NCBI GenBank assembly: GCA_010909165.1
Contig: MU008159.1
Span: 1,426,001 to 1,490,000 of the forward strand
Direction: 5' to 3'
From: Anthoceros angustus
Taxonomy: Eukaryota > Streptophyta > Anthocerotopsida > Anthocerotales > Anthocerotaceae
DNA length: 64,000 nucleotides
Both the position numbers and the translations under genes were made by a program. This document shows positions 37,701-49,870 of this stretch, piece after piece. The first letter of the stretch is position 1; each line of letters starts with the position of its first letter. A model generated the notes under the pieces. The model did not search any database, was not told the origin of the DNA, and saw only the letters and a program-made list of their open reading frames with translations.

Positions 37701-38170
37701 GCACGGAGGAGTACATCGCGCCGGAAATCATCGCCGGGGCAGGCCACAGCAGCGCGGTGGATTGGTGGGCGCTGGGGATTCTGCTCTACGAGATGCTCTA
37801 CGGGCGGACGCCGTTCCGGGGGCGGAACCGGCACAAGACCTTCGTCAACGTGCTCAACAAGGAGCTCACATTCCCCAGCAGCATCCCCGTGAGCCTGGCG
37901 GGGAGGCAGCTCATCCGGGGGCTGCTGCAGCGGGATCCCACCCGCCGGCTCGGCGCTTTCCGGGGCGCCAACGACTTGAAGCAGCACCCCTTCTTCCGGG
38001 GCATCAACTGGCCGCTCATCCGGTGCATGCATCCGCCTCCTCTGGACACTCCCATCGGCTTTGTCGGGGGTGGTGAGGATTCGGACGGGGAGGCCAAGGC
38101 GCCCGACCTGGAGTGGGACGAGGCGGAGGCCACCCAGTCTAATTCGCTTACCTTTGGTGATGTCTTCTAG
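34759..38170 (+). CDS. PHOT: phototropin, blue-light receptor kinase (LOV1-LOV2-AGC kinase)
   Basis: Phototropins bind FMN in two LOV domains and autophosphorylate under blue light, at the plasma membrane, controlling phototropism and chloroplast movement. The N-terminal [13 protein letters not shown] is the conserved plant phototropin motif. LOV1 spans about 35720-36060 ([20 protein letters not shown], with the photoactive Cys in NCRFLQG) and LOV2 about 36530-36890 ([20 protein letters not shown]). The kinase runs from about 37115 to 38010: [16 protein letters not shown] loop, catalytic [20 protein letters not shown] in place of DFG as usual in this family, then [17 protein letters not shown]. 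About 1138 aa after correction, one exon. Three frame breaks in the N-terminus (G runs at 34824, 34917 and 35011) and one before the activation loop (C run at 37647) each restore family sequence with longer runs. The kinase insert between TDFDLS and VGTEEY is Arg-rich, as in other phototropins. Confidence 0.93.
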
Positions 38171-38740
38171 TAACCGCTCTTCCCTTCCACCTGCCTTCCC
38201 TTGCCTGCCCTCTGCATGCACCGGACATGCCATGCCATGGCAAGCTTCTTCTTCAATATTCTGCCCCCATGTCCCGAGGGGCTACAACCCCATCGATGGA
38301 GGGCTACCGTCAAAGATGTACCAGCTGTCTACGGGAGCAGCTAGCCGGGGCTAGAGTTTGATGAGCTTGTACAGCTGTCCTGGCGAGGAGAGGACCCCCA
38401 GTCCAGTAAAGACGACGTCAAGCTTGGGGAAGAGGGCCGCGCTATGAGGTCATCCATCCTTTCTTCCTTCCATCTGTGGAAGAAGAAAGAGTTGCTTGGC
38501 TTAGGCATTTGTGAGCTTTGTTCCTTGTTCGTGGCTCACCAACAGACCTCCGCGGTATCCAGGTAGATGCTGGGCTGGGTGTCTTCCACAGTCTCCACAA
38601 TTGTGTAATCTATTCTATCGATGCTGCTGCCAGGATTGTGGCCCTTGGTGGCTTCTTCGGCTGCACGGACGGCCCCGAAGTGTGTAGGTAGTATGTAAAA
38701 GGTGAATTTACTATGCTTCCCAAAAGCCAGGCCGCTAGCC

Positions 38741-38989
38741 TGTTTACGTGTGGAAGAGGTGGTCAGCTTTCGCAGACTGTGGAGGAAGTATGCCCTCTCG
38801 AGAACACGATCCATTGTTTTGAAAAAAATTATAAAGGTTAATTTAAGTGATGTGTAGCGATGTCTAAGTAATATCTTGATCTTCAATTAACTTTTATAAG
38901 TTTTTTCAAAACAATGGATTGTGTTCTCTTGACAGGACATACTTTCTCCACAACCTGCAAAAGCTGACCACCTCTTCCACACGTAAATA
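38741..38989. repeat. foldback: imperfect inverted repeat with about 105-base arms
   Basis: The left arm starts TGTTTACGTGTGGAAGAGG, and the right arm ends CCTCTTCCACACGTAAATAG. Inner ends are TTGTTTTGAAAAAAATTATA and TATAAGTTTTTTCAAAACAA, with a loop of about 40 bases. Arms pair over almost their whole length with scattered mismatches and one small bulge around the CTCTCGAGAAC segment. It is either a MITE or a hairpin RNA precursor. It lies about 570 bases downstream of the phototropin stop. Confidence 0.8.
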
Positions 38990-39069
38990 GATGTTTACAC
39001 ATACATGCTCGATCATTGAACATAAATAGATGTTTTAGACACTAAACCCTAACGTAATTTAAATAGTTT

Positions 39070-41300
39070 CCTAGAGGAATAGAGGTCCGAGTTCGTGGGA
39101 TTTGAGACCCAACTTGAGAATGAGATCTTTAGGCATAGAGGTCCGAATTCGTGGGATCTTGAGACCCAACTTGAGAATGAGACCTTTAGGCGCCAAATTA
39201 TGAGACCTTGAGGTGCAAGACTGTGACAGCTTAAGCAATGATACCATGAGACTTTCAGGTGTGAAATCGTGAGACCTTGAGGCAAGAGACCGTAAGACCT
39301 TGAGGCAAGAGGCCGTGAGACCTTGAGGCAAGAGGCAAGAGACCGTGAGACCTTGAGGCAAGAGACCGTGAGACTTTGAGGCAAGAGACCGTGAGACCTT
39401 GAGGCAAGAGACCATGAGACCTTGAGGCAAGAGACCGTGAGATATTGAAGATTGTAAATTCTCTCTTTTCAAGGTCTCATGGTCTCTTGCCTCAAGGTCT
39501 CATGGTCTCTTGCCTTAAGGTCTCACGGTCTCTTGCCTCAAGGTCTCTTGCCTTAAGGTCTCACGGTCTCTTGCCTCAAGGTCTCACGGTCTCTTGCCTC
39601 AAGGTCTCACGGTCTCCTGCCTCAAAATCTCACGGTCGCCCGCATCAAGGTCTCACAGTCGCCCTCCTCGAGGTCTCATGGTCTCGTCTCCCTCCTCGAG
39701 GTCTCATGGTCTCTCGTCTCCCTCCTCGAGGTCTCATGGTCTCTCGTCTCCCTCCTCGAGGTCTCATGGTCTCTCGTCTCCCTCCTCGAGGTCTCATGGT
39801 CTCTCGTCTCCCTCCTCGAGGTCTCATGGTCTCTCGTCTCCCTCCTCGAGGTCTCATGGTCTCTCGCCTCAACGTCTCACAATTTCCCACATCACAATCT
39901 CACGGTCTCCCACCTCGAGGTCTCGTGTTCTCACGCCTCAAGGTCTCACGGTCCCCAACCTCAAGGTCTCAGAGTCTCTTGCCTCAAGGTCTCACGGTTT
40001 CCGGGTCTAACGAAGTCCAACTTCAAGGTGTCACAGTCTCCCGCCCAAAGGTCTACGGTCTCCGATGTTCTAGCTCCATGTGTCATGGTTTCGGGCCTCA
40101 AGGTCTCATGCCCTCCACCCTCAATGTCTCACGGTTTGAAGCCTCAAGCTCTTATGCCCTGCAACCTCAATGTCTCACGGTTCTAGGCCTCAGGGTCTCA
40201 CGCTCTCCCGTCTCAAGGTCTTAAGATCTCACGGCCTCACGGTTTTGGGCCTCAAGGTCTCACGGTTTTGGGCCTCAAGGTCTCACGGTTTTGGCCTCTA
40301 GGTCTCAAGATCTTAGGGTCTCGTGCCTCAAGGTCTTAGGATCTCATTTGTCAAGGTCTCATGGTCTTAAGGTCTCATGGCTCAAGGTCTTAGGATTTCA
40401 TTCGTGCCTCAAGGTCTTAGGATCTCATTTATCAAGGTCTCACGGTCTTAAGGTCTCATGGCTCAAGGTCTTAGGATTTCATCCATCAGGGTCTAACGAT
40501 CTTAGGGTCTCACGTCTCAAGTTCTCACGGTGTTAGGGTATCACGCCTCAACGTCTTAGGGTCTCACGCCTCAAAGTCTCATGGTCTCCCACTTCAAGAT
40601 CTCATGGTCTCGTGCCTCAAGGTCTTAAGGTCTGGTGCTTCAAGGTCTCATAGTCTCGCACCTCAAAGTCTTATTATACGGAACACAATCTCCCAGTTCA
40701 AGGCTCACCTCAAAGTCTTTTTCTACGGAACACAATCTCCCAGCTCAAGGCTCACCTCAAAGTCTTATTCTACGGAACACAATCTCCCAGCTCAAGGCTC
40801 ACCTCAAAGTCTTATTCTACGGAACACAATCTCCCAGCTCAAGGCTCACGATCTTGCACTTGTGAAGGTCTCACCTCGAGAAACACTGTCTCCGGGCTCA
40901 AGGTCTCAAACATGATCTCTCTTTAGGGGTCAAGATCACTCTAGCACTCAAGGTTTCACTTTAGGGCTCAAGGTCTTATTCTAGGGCTCAAGGTCTCACT
41001 CAAGGGCTCATGATCTCACTCCACGGCTCATGATCTCACTCTAGGGCTCAAGCCCTCTTAGACTCCCTCAAGGGCTCAAGTCTTCACAGTCTCACTCTAG
41101 GAAACATGTTCTAGTGGCTCAAGGTCTCATGGTCTCATTGTCTCAAGCTTGCTCAAGGTCTCACTTTAGGAAACATGGTCTAGCGGCTCAAGGTCTCAAT
41201 TAGGGTTCAACAAAATGATTTTTTAAGGTTCAGCTATATAAATGCATTCAAAATAAAGTCTTTCGCCTCAAGGTCTCACTCTAATAGCTCAAGGTATGAT
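39070..41300. repeat. GGTCTC minisatellite that switches strand, forming a large inverted repeat
   Basis: From about 39160 to 39455 the unit is GAGACCTTGAGGCAAGAGACC (about 23 bp). From 39468 to about 40650 the same unit appears in reverse complement (AAGGTCTCACGGTCTCTTGC), with about 30 bases of axis at 39450-39470. Inside it are a 30-bp subarray (39660-39868, seven copies with CTCGAGGTCTCATGGTCTC) and a 47-bp array (about 40665-40855, four copies with GGAACACAATCTCCCAG). It decays to scattered CAAGGTCTCA words by 41300. Long frames (259 codons plus, 133 codons minus) merely translate the repeat. Confidence 0.9.
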
Positions 41301-43843
41301 GATCTTCATCTTATACAACTATATGATATTATACATGGATAAGTTTTACAAGTACATATTTAATAGTAGTGTAAATTATTAAGTGTTTGACTGTAATCAT
41401 TAAGAATTTTTGCCTTAAGACCTTACCATAGAAGAACGTTGAGACTTTATAAATATTTGCGCAAACAAGGGGAAGTCCTATCTACATTGGGGCGAAGGGG
41501 AATAATGCTCCACAAGGCCCAGGCCAAGGGGAACTAGCGTCCCCCATTCTAAGGTAGGGGCAAAAAGAGTCTTACTTAAGCCTCCTAAGTAGTCCTCCGA
41601 TCAAAGTCCTTGTGAACCATGCCCATGCGGCGCCCTCCGAGGTTAAAATAACTTCGCCCACACGAGGCAAGGTCTATCTCCGATAAACGTGGAAGAAGGG
41701 GGCCAATAAAGAAAATAACCAATAGTTTAAAAAAAGATGAAAAAAATAAAAATAAAAAAAGGGATGGATGAAAGAAGAGAAAGGAGGGCACAACTTTTAA
41801 AAAGAATTTAGAGATAAAATAAAATTAATAGAGATGGAATCAATAAATATATATATAAATAATTTTTAGGTATAATATAAATAAAGATAGAAACATAAAT
41901 AGAGCTCTTATTTTCATTTACTTCTTCATGAATGATAACGAATAGATCTAAATAGGAATAGAGAAGAGTAAATAAAGATAATTGATAGTATTTATAATAA
42001 ATTAATTTAAAATAGGAATTTATTTATCGACTAAATTATATAAAGGTCCTTAAACAAGATTGAAATGAATTGAAAATGTATGATATGGTACAAAAATACT
42101 ACAAACAACTGAATGATATGAAAGAAAAAAGATAAAAAAGGTAGACAAAGATAATTATTTATTTTTATAATAAACTAAGTAGTGAAAAAAACTAAAAAGA
42201 AAAGATTAGAAGTAAAAGAAAGAGGGTATAGAAAGATTATGTTTTAGTTTTATATTGTAAAATTAGATATAAATTAAGGTTCAAAAGGATTATAAAGAAT
42301 TGGAAAAGGTATTGTATGATGCTAAAAAACAGAAACAACAGAACTAAAGTAGACGTTATTAATAGGCGAGATGGGAAATCCCATCTACCCCTAAAGTCCG
42401 AGGAGGAACAATCCAAAAAGGGCTAATAGTAAAAACAATTAGGTCTAGATGTCAATGGTAGGCATATCAAATATTACTATCAATGAGGAAAGGAGAAAAA
42501 ATAGATTGAAGATGCAAAGAGCCTAGGCACATTTCTCCAAGAACTCCGACACGTCCAAACTTCCACTTCAATTTTTCATCCACATGAACCCGTGTCCGAT
42601 TATTGATCACTTATACTTTGGCACCAAAAATACCATCCACCTATTCCTGCATCTGCCATGGCTCCCTCTTCCATCCTTCTACATCCTCCTGCAGTCAACC
42701 CCTCCCGCCCTTGCTCCCGCTTGCATCCTCTCGCAACCGTAAACCCTAGTTCCTTATCAATCCACTTGCTATTAACATGCTCTACTCACTCACTTTACAA
42801 GGAAAGCCTACAAGTGTCAATCCCCAATCTCACTCAATTTTCAAGAAAAGCCTGCATGAGTCAGTCCCTAATAATGTACATAAGTTGTACATGTAATTTG
42901 ATCTCTCTTCCTACGAGAGATCTTGCTTTTGTCAATCCCCCACAACTTCGGATATTAATGTGCTCTGCTACTCATCTTACAAGAAAGCCTCATTTGGGCC
43001 AGTCCGTACTATTATGGGGCATGCAAATTTCTCATATGCAAAATCTTAGGTGTAAGACCTAGTTACTTTCAATGGATGGATGGATGTTATCATGTATACC
43101 TAGTAATTTATATGGTGGATTTGATGAGGTTCCTCTCTTGAATCTAAATATTCATTTTTTTCTCTTTAAGAGATAATAAAAAGGTTTAATAAGATTTACT
43201 ATATACTAATCTTTAAAAGATAAACAGAAATTTGTACTTAGATTGGTCATAGCCCTCACAAGCATGACGGGAGTAGGCACATACATTTTTCAAAATTAAT
43301 ATAAAACTTGTAGGTAGTGGAGAAGTAAAGAAGAACAAAAGTGAACCTCGTGTTACATTCATGTTATTTTAGAACTACAAATTTTTGTTTGATAACATCA
43401 CATAACATGAAAACATGAGTTTCAAACATATGGAAGCAAAAAAACTCATATATACTTTGAAGGCACAAAGCAACTTGATTGTGGTTTGTTCCGCTTACTA
43501 CTAATCTATTAGCATTCACAAAAGAACATACAAGTTTCATCTCAAGTACAAGATGATGTGAAGTTTTTCTCAATGAAACTATTTGCTTTTAAGCATATGA
43601 ATCATTTAAGATTGTGACAAATCTTTTCTGTTTTTTACCTTATAGGCTATGCTGTTGATTCGGGGGGAAAGCTTTTTCTTGCACTGCAATTAGCGTGTTA
43701 GACCACATTAGTACCATTTTCTATTTATATGCAAACTCTAATACTATAACACGTAGTGAGTGTCTAATCACCTTACTCGGTTGATATATATCTGCTACAA
43801 CCAACTAAAATACATACTGTAATAATATTAAGATTTAAATATA
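41300..43843. other. AT-rich intergenic DNA
   Basis: No gene supported. 41460-41720 is a GC-richer patch (GGGCGAAGGGGAATAATGC and GCGGCGCCCTCCGAGG) that may be an old retroelement piece. A small palindrome GATGGGAAATCCCATC lies at about 42369. The 134-codon frame at 42658 has no domain. Confidence 0.5.
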
Positions 43844-46800
43844 TTAATTCTGCCAACCCTTTTCTCTTGCCTTTTTCTTAGAGGGATCGTGTAGTTTGTT
43901 TGTAGATTTTTTCTTATTTTTTCCTTTGCGATCTGTGCCTAAATAGCAGCGATCCAATGCTTTTAATGCAAGCTTGTATGTAGTCGACTTTTTGGTTCTC
44001 CCATGCAACTTACAGGGTACATCATCATGATGATTTTCATGTAACTTTGGGTCAACCTCAATTTCATTATTTTGACGGTATGGGGCTTCAATTATTACAG
44101 TCTCAAAAACTTGTTCCCGTTGCTTTAATATTTTTGCTTTTTCTAGATTTTGTAAGACGTTCTCAGTGATGTCATCAATTTCAGAAGAGTCCATGACATT
44201 CAGTAAAGGTATTCTGATATCATCAATGGTTTTTGTACTAGAAGGTATTTTCAATGCTTTCATCCAACTGATGGGAAGCTCTTCTTTGCAACCCCTTCCA
44301 TAACATATACTATCAGCAGAAATTGCAATTGCAAAACAATATGGATGATAAGGGTGACCACAGTGATTCCAAGCCAGATATAGATTATCTATGATAGGTT
44401 GCGCACAAACAGCACATGCTGCACATTCTTGTACTGTTAACCTCTCAGTAGATTTTTTTGTACCAACCACATCTATTGTAGTAAGTGCGCAGTCATATGC
44501 GCTGTCAATAAGCCTTCTATTTTCATCTTCCAACTCTTTAATCCTTGCACATAAAATTTCACTCTTATCCCTTTCTTCCAAAAGGTTTGCATCGAATGTT
44601 TGCAACTCTATAAGCAATCTCTGGTTCTCATCTTGAGCATTGGCCAGTGCCACACCAGATTCTTGCAAACGTAATTGAAGTATTTCATTTTCGCTCTTGG
44701 TTTTAGTTAATGCTTTGTCAAATTCCTTAAGCTTTCTTTCCAAATCTTTCTTCTTCTCGCTCACCTCCCGATTCTAGTAAAGGAAAAGAATTTTTATCCA
44801 TTCTTTCTCGAAAAGATAAAGCTAAAAAAACCTATATTTGAAATTACCTCATTGCTACCTCCTAGGGACTGCAAGGTAGGGAGCCAAGTTTTATTCCATA
44901 TTCCATGTATCTGTTTGGAATTACAATAATAAATGATAGCTTACTACTTTTAAGAAAAATTTAAATGGAAGTTTTGTAAAGTTTTATTCTAACCTTTTTA
45001 TCACTTTCGCCTTCTCCTGCAGTATGTATGATATTATTTAGGCTTTCAATCTTTGCTCTTGATCTTTGATTTTTCTTATTTTTCCTTTGCGATCTGTGCC
45101 TAAATAGCGCGATCCAATGCTTTTAATGCAAGCTTGTATGTAGTCGACTTTTTGGTTCTCCCATGCAACTTACAGGGTACATCATCATGATGATTTTCAT
45201 GTAACTTTGGGTCAACCTCAATTTCATTATTTTGACGTTATGGGGCTTCAATTATTACAGTCTCAAAAACTTGTTCCCGTTGCTTTAATATTTTTGCTTT
45301 TTCTAGATTTTGTAAGACGTTCTCAGTGATGTCATCAATTTCAGAAGAGTCCATGACATTCAGTAAAGGTATTCTGATATCATCAATGGTTTTTGTACTA
45401 GAAGGTATTTTCAATGCTTTCATCCAACCGATGGGAAGCTCTTTGCAACCCTTCCATAACATATACTATCGGTAAATTGCAATTGCAAAACAATATGGAT
45501 GATAAGGGTGACCAGTGATTCCAAGCGGATATAGATTATCTATGATAGGTTTAACAAAGACATGCACATTCTTATCTTATTAACCTCGTAGATTTTTTGT
45601 ACCAACCACATCTATTGTAGTAAGTGCAAATATGCTCAATGCCTTCTATTTTCATCTTCCAACTCTTTAATCCTTGCACATAAAATTTCACTCTTATCCC
45701 TTTCTTCCAAAGGTTTGCATCGAATGTTTGCAACTCTATAAGCAATCTCTGGTTCTCATCTTGAGCATTGGCCAGTGCCACACCAGATTCTTGCAAACGT
45801 AATTGAAGTATTTCATTTTCGCTCTTGGTTTTAGTTAATGCTTTGTCAAATTCCTTAAGCTTTCTTTCCAAATCTTTCTTCTTCTCGCTCACCTCCCGAT
45901 TCTAGTAAAGGAAAAGAATTTTTATCCATTCTTTCTCGAAAAGATAAAGCTAAAAAAACCTATATTTGAAATTACCTCATTGCTACCTCCTAGGGACTGC
46001 AAGGTAGGGAGCCAAGTTTTATTCCATATTCCATGTATACATTGGAATTACAATAATAAATGATAGCTTACTACTTTTAAGAAAAATTTAAATGGAAGTT
46101 TTGTAAAGTTTTATTCTAACCTTTTTATCACTTTCGCCTTCTCCTGCAGTATGTATGATATTATTTAGGCTTTCAATCTTTTGCTCTTGATCTTTGATTT
46201 TTTCTTCTTGTTTTGCTTTACCTTTCTTTTCTTCATTAAGCTCAGCCAACATTTTCTCTTGTTCCAACTCAATCTAAATATAAAATAATTTTTAAAACTT
46301 AATAATAAGTTTAAAGAGTAGATATCCTTATAAGATAGATAACTTAGTCCTCTTGTACAAACTCTTACCTTAAGTAATGCATTTCGAAGATTAAGAATTT
46401 GTTCCTCCAAATGGTCTGAATGTGATTCCTGCAATGCAAATTATCTTCATTATATTTATCATATCAAGTTTCCTAATACTTGGTTGGTGCATGATACACA
46501 AAAACTTGGATATATATTCTTTAATTGAAAACTTTTACCTCTAGCTTTTTGCGCAATTCTTCAATCTCCTTCTTTTGACGCTTTAACAAAGCAGCATCAG
46601 TAAGAATCTGAGTACCATGCGTACCTTTTTAATAAATATGTGTTGATGAATGAATAGTAAATCAACTCCTTTTCTTGCATACTCGTAAAGGTAACTCATC
46701 TAATAGAAAGACCATAAAAAATCACTCTACCTTAAATATAGTTTTAAAAGTACCTCATTGACTTGAGCACAATTGGTTACTCGATTCGCTCGACTAGCGA

Positions 46801-49001
46801 ATTGCAAAGTGCCTCTTGTTTCATCGACATGTACCTTTTCCAAGCAAGAATTGTTTTACAAAGAATACTTTCATCTTTCACTAACAATCTTACAATTTGA
46901 AATAGATAGTCACACTCACCAATGCTGGGGTTATGTTACAAATTACAGCTGTTTTTGCATTTCCACCCAATGCCGGTTGTAATATGCGAGTTAATTTACT
47001 ATCGCGGTATGGAATATGTTGCCTACAAATTTTACATAATTAGTTTGCACCATCATGACTTGCGAGAGAAATTTTCTTTTGGTGATATTACCTTTGTTTC
47101 TCACTTGGATCACTTAATTTGTGTATTACTGTTCCAAGGGTACTTAAACTTTTGTTTATATAGATTCCCTCTCGTAGACGAATTCCTTCAGATCCTGTTT
47201 TATTGAAGCGCTCTGATCCAGCAAGGTCCACCAAGTTCTGAGTCAATCAAAAATTGTTGAGCACCCAAAGGTTACGATGCTTCATATATATGTTTGTACA
47301 ATAGAATGTTATCATTTTGTACTAAATGCAAGTATGTCTTCAGTTATTGGAACTTACAAGAAAGGGTGACGAGGTGTTCTCTGAATGCACTAGAGATCCA
47401 TTAATTCTCAATATATGCATGAAACCATCTAGAACAAACAAAACAAAATAAAAAAGTATCTTTTAATATCCAAAAAATGTGAAAAGACTTTACCAGAACA
47501 GATACTCGAATAGCATCATCAAATTGATTAGTTTCTTTGTCATTGTTTTTTGGCATTGTTCGGCTTTCAATCACCTACATTAATGCATATGTTATAATTA
47601 ACATTGGAATAGAAATTTCTTCAAGGAATTATTAGTCGCTATGCGCAGCAGAAGATACCATTCGAAGAATTGTATGTGATCTGCTGCTGTGTAGATTCAT
47701 GTTGGTTTCACCAACTTGGCGATAAACTGCAGTTTTGTTGAAAATGCTTAATTATTCCTGAGGATTTATCTTGTATGAGCAGCTATCACAAATACTAGTG
47801 ATATGTAAGATGAATTTTCCAAGGTATGCAAGATGAATTTTCCAAGGTATTCAAGCTGGTCTTTTGAATCTAAAATTTTTAAATATATATATATGTGAAT
47901 CAAGAATGAACATATATTACCTTCTCCCATATCCACAAGTTCAAGTACTTGTTCAGGGGTTGAAACTATTTCTTCTCTGAGTCCCGCTACAAAAATGCCT
48001 CTCTGCAAAGTTTGTGAAAAACTTAGAAAACATTTATTTTATTTGAGACAAGGAACTTTCACCAATCAATAATAAAAATAAGTGATTTACCTCTTGGTTT
48101 TCATGAACTCTTAACTTCCTATTTTCAGGTGCTAATAAATCATTAACTTCTTCATTATAAATCTCTAGATAAGATACTCGTAATAAAAACTCTCTCTCAA
48201 CAACCTGGGCATTTTATCCAATTAATTTAGAATAAACTTGGAACCAAATACCTAAAATTAAAATTTCAACATTTGAATCATTCGACGCCTCTCACTGTAA
48301 ATATAGGCACTTACAAAAAATTTCAAGCATCTTTATTTTATTTCTTTGTATCATTATTGTTATGGAGATTTTACCTCCATGCTATACTTGAAAACGTCTC
48401 GAACTGCAAGTGGAATTATTCCCGGTTCTAGATTTGTTCCAAGCATAGTGTAAGTCTTTCCACTACTTGTCTGACCATATGCAAATATTGTTGCTGAAAC
48501 ATACAGAAATATTTTTAGCCATGCATATTTTGATATAAAAATACATTTTAGACCCTATGAAGCCTAGAGCATTGTCTCCTATTTTTCAATTTCATTCTTC
48601 TATCTCATTGAAAAAACCAAAGAAAAGAATAGAGCTTTGGTGTTTTAACCATTAAAGCCATCCACAGTTGACGCGATGATATTTTTGACAAAGGAATCAT
48701 AAATATGAGAGTTTGTATACTCTGTCCCAAAAACTTTATCTGGAAGATAAATATAGCCAAGTTGGTTCCATTGACTATAAGAATTTGTGCTTTTCTATCA
48801 GAGCTTCAAAAAAAAACACACAATGGCACTTTGAATTGGGCATGAGTGCATACCAAAAGAAAAAATAGGCCCTCGAACATTGTTACCAGTAAAGGCATTA
48901 TTTAATGCAATTGCATTGTTATATATATTCCAAGGGCTACCTAGCATGCGAGCCCTTTCATCAAGTTGTCTCACTCGAATTGACACACTAATATTTTCCA
49001 T
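43844..49001 (-). CDS. kinesin-7 (CENP-E-like) motor with coiled coil and Cys/His-rich tail
   Basis: N-terminal motor, then coiled coil. Exons: 48854-49001 (start [20 protein letters not shown]), 48650-48739, 48375-48493 (P-loop [15 protein letters not shown]), 48091-48204 ([20 protein letters not shown]), 47921-48002 ([20 protein letters not shown]), 47659-47726 ([12 protein letters not shown], switch I), 47494-47574, 47092-47237 ([10 protein letters not shown], switch II), 46920-47022 ([17 protein letters not shown]), 46754-46834 ([11 protein letters not shown], neck), 46539-46607, 46369-46428, 46121-46273 and 43844-44773. These sum to 2244 bases, 747 aa, in frame. [12 protein letters not shown] and the neck [20 protein letters not shown] are typical of plant CENP-E-like kinesin-7, a mitotic plus-end motor. 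The last exon is coiled coil followed by CAACAVC...[12 protein letters not shown]...C....C, a RING-like zinc-binding pattern. That exon is tandemly duplicated, and the 45.1-45.9 kb copy is broken. Confidence 0.88.
43905..46197. repeat. tandem duplication (about 1.15 kb) of kinesin tail exon and flanking intron
   Basis: 43.91-45.07 kb and 45.07-46.19 kb are copies. Breakpoints share GATTTTTTCTT (near 43906 and 46195), a microhomology expected of replication slippage or end-joining. The higher-coordinate copy has lost many 1-6 base pieces (for example in the CAGCAG, CACAG and CTTCTT contexts), which breaks its frame. The lower copy is fully open. Confidence 0.85.
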
Positions 49002-49292
49002 GATTGTTATCTTGATAACACTATGAGAATTCTAGTTTCATTTTGATGCTCCACTATAGTAGATGAAACACAATATGAAATGACTCTAAATTCACCCATT
49101 GGTTGTGAATCTAGACATCTTGTACATGTCTTAGTAAATCCTAGACGACTTCTTCTTCTTCTATTGTACTCATGCACATTGTCTTGATGGTGAAGCACAT
49201 GGCTTCTTTCCACTAAAATATGAAATAGGTGTTTGACTCCTCTCCTCCTCCCCTACTCAAAGAGGAAACTCTTTCCAAAAACCATTGTATGT

Positions 49293-49537
49293 CCGTCATC
49301 TTGCCATTTTGTAGGAAAGAGATAATTCCGTCATCTTGCCATTTTGTAGGAAAGAGATAATTCCGTCATCTTGCCATTTTGTAGGAAAGAGATAATTCCG
49401 TCATCTTGCCATTTTGTAGGAAAGAGATAATTCCGTCATCTTGCCATTTTGTAGGAAAGAGATAATTCCTTCATCACGTCACTTTGTAGAAAATTGATAA
49501 TTCCTTCATCTTGACAGTTTGTAGAAAAATAATAGGT
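49293..49537. repeat. 35-bp minisatellite, five exact plus two diverged copies
   Basis: CCGTCATCTTGCCATTTTGT begins at 49293, 49328, 49363, 49398 and 49433, with diverged copies at 49468 and 49503. It lies in the 870-base gap between the divergent kinesin and sterol reductase genes, so it is part of a shared upstream region. Confidence 0.95.
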
Positions 49538-49870
49538 CTGATATTTCATCCTTTTTTCTTAGGAAGAGTATACTAAATAAGAGAAAGATTAAAAATATTA
49601 TATCTAACAGAATAAAAATAAAATATATCTTAATAAGGACTGCAACACCCTGCAAACAGTGTACCTACCTGTTAACAATAAGAAATAAGGAGAAAAGTAT
49701 ATGTATAAGGTGAAAATGCTTAGGTAGCAGATCCGACAGAACTTCTGTAAGTACAGTGGATGTAGTGGAATCGAGGCAACAGGAACACGGAGAGTTCAAG
49801 GAGTCGTGGCAGCAGAAGCATGGAGTTATAGTGAAAGCGGCAGCCTGGAGGGCTGGTTGTGAAGCAAGGA

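Noticed and set aside
34759-38170. Phototropin as a pseudogene
   Set aside because: All four frame breaks fall at short G/C runs, and family-conserved sequence continues on both sides. All catalytic and flavin-binding residues are present.
39445-40224. 259-codon plus frame with ten-residue repeats (PPRGLMVSRL)
   Set aside because: It only translates a 30-bp minisatellite. The same repeat in the other orientation gives similar frames on the minus strand.
47370-47430. Possible extra kinesin exon (frame with [15 protein letters not shown])
   Set aside because: Joining 47494 directly to 47237 gives the canonical [15 protein letters not shown] sequence in frame, so this segment is intronic.
49293-49537. 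CRISPR-like direct repeats
   Set aside because: Units are contiguous with no unique spacers, and the context is a eukaryotic nuclear genome.
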